From assembly GCA_021160405.1 (NCBI GenBank), contig JAGHCO010000185.1, forward strand, positions 1 to 5,708: DNA of 5,708 nt. Reading direction: 5' to 3'. Source of the stretch: Candidatus Aerophobota bacterium (GTDB taxonomy: Bacteria; Aerophobota; Aerophobia; Aerophobales; JAGHCO01). A program made the translations under genes and the position numbers. Positions 5,623 through 5,708 of this stretch are shown one piece after another. Each line of letters begins with the position of its first letter. The stretch's first letter is position 1. The notes below the pieces were generated by a model that was not told the DNA's origin, searched no databases, and saw only the letters and a list, made by a program, of their open reading frames with translations.

Positions 5623-5708
5623 TTGCGGCGTATTACAGGCACTCTAATCTGGTATTATTATATATGCAGGCGAGAAGTATGGTTGATGGCGCATGAATTA
5701 CATCCTAA
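5623..5708 (+). CDS. cas4: Cas4 RecB-like nuclease, N-terminal end (partial)
   Basis: The right edge cuts this gene after 28 codons. The visible protein, starting at a TTG read as Met, is an RRITGTLIWYYYICRREVWL segment followed by MAHELHP. It matches the conserved Cas4 N-terminus (I-T-G-T-L-x-x-Y-Y-x-x-C-x-R-x-x-W-L). C15 would be the single N-terminal ligand of the Cas4 iron-sulfur cluster; the three C-terminal cysteines and the RecB catalytic residues lie beyond the window. Cas4 trims and orients prespacers with respect to the PAM during acquisition, usually with Cas1 and Cas2, so those genes are expected next downstream. Starting at the internal ATG (codon 22) would delete the cluster cysteine and is unlikely. 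Confidence 0.85.
   Translation, partial: MRRITGTLIWYYYICRREVWLMAHELHP

Noticed and set aside
1..5708. CRISPR array or leader
   Set aside because: No direct repeats with regular spacing are visible; nearly all bases are coding.

Overview
The window is a stretch of a type I CRISPR-Cas operon, read entirely on the + strand. It is cut at both ends: the 3' end of cas6 at the left and the 5' end of cas4 at the right. The order is cas6 (C-terminus), cas3' (helicase), cas3'' (HD nuclease), cas8 (large Cascade subunit), cas7 (backbone), cas5, cas4 (N-terminus). The split cas3, the Csa4/Cas8a2-like large subunit, the DevR/Csa2-type cas7 and the Cas5a-type cas5 point to subtype I-A or a close relative. 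The subtype is inferred from sequence reading, not from a profile search. No CRISPR array, tRNA, rRNA, mobile element or non-cas gene is visible.

The DNA is AT-rich, with AGA/AGG for Arg, frequent ATA for Ile, non-ATG starts (TTG for cas4 and probably cas3') and strong purine-rich Shine-Dalgarno (SD) sites. This fits a low-GC, probably anaerobic or thermophilic prokaryote. The Cas4 N-terminus reads like bacterial homologues, but neither domain nor genus can be fixed from this window.

Layout: 1-94 cas6 end; 95-110 short spacer; 111-1736 cas3'; 1714-2430 cas3'' (23-nt overlap with cas3'); 2427-3857 cas8 (ATGA overlap); 3850-4824 cas7 (8-nt overlap); 4821-5600 cas5 (ATGA overlap); 5601-5622 spacer with an SD; 5623-end cas4. 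No gap exceeds 22 nt and there is no internal terminator, so this is one translationally coupled transcript. Cas6 matures crRNA, Cas8/Cas7/Cas5 (plus a small subunit) form the surveillance complex, Cas3'/Cas3'' unwind and degrade target DNA, and Cas4 serves spacer acquisition.

The most interesting point is hidden inside cas8. No separate small-subunit gene (csa5/cas11) is present. However, the 3' third of cas8 carries a 10-nt perfect SD (AAAGGAGGTG, 3467-3476) five bases before an in-frame ATG at 3480. Starting there gives a 125-residue, highly charged, probably helical protein of small-subunit size. Internal translation of Cas11 from the large-subunit gene is established for some type I subtypes (I-B, I-C, I-D). 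Here it would explain the missing csa5 in an I-A-like locus.
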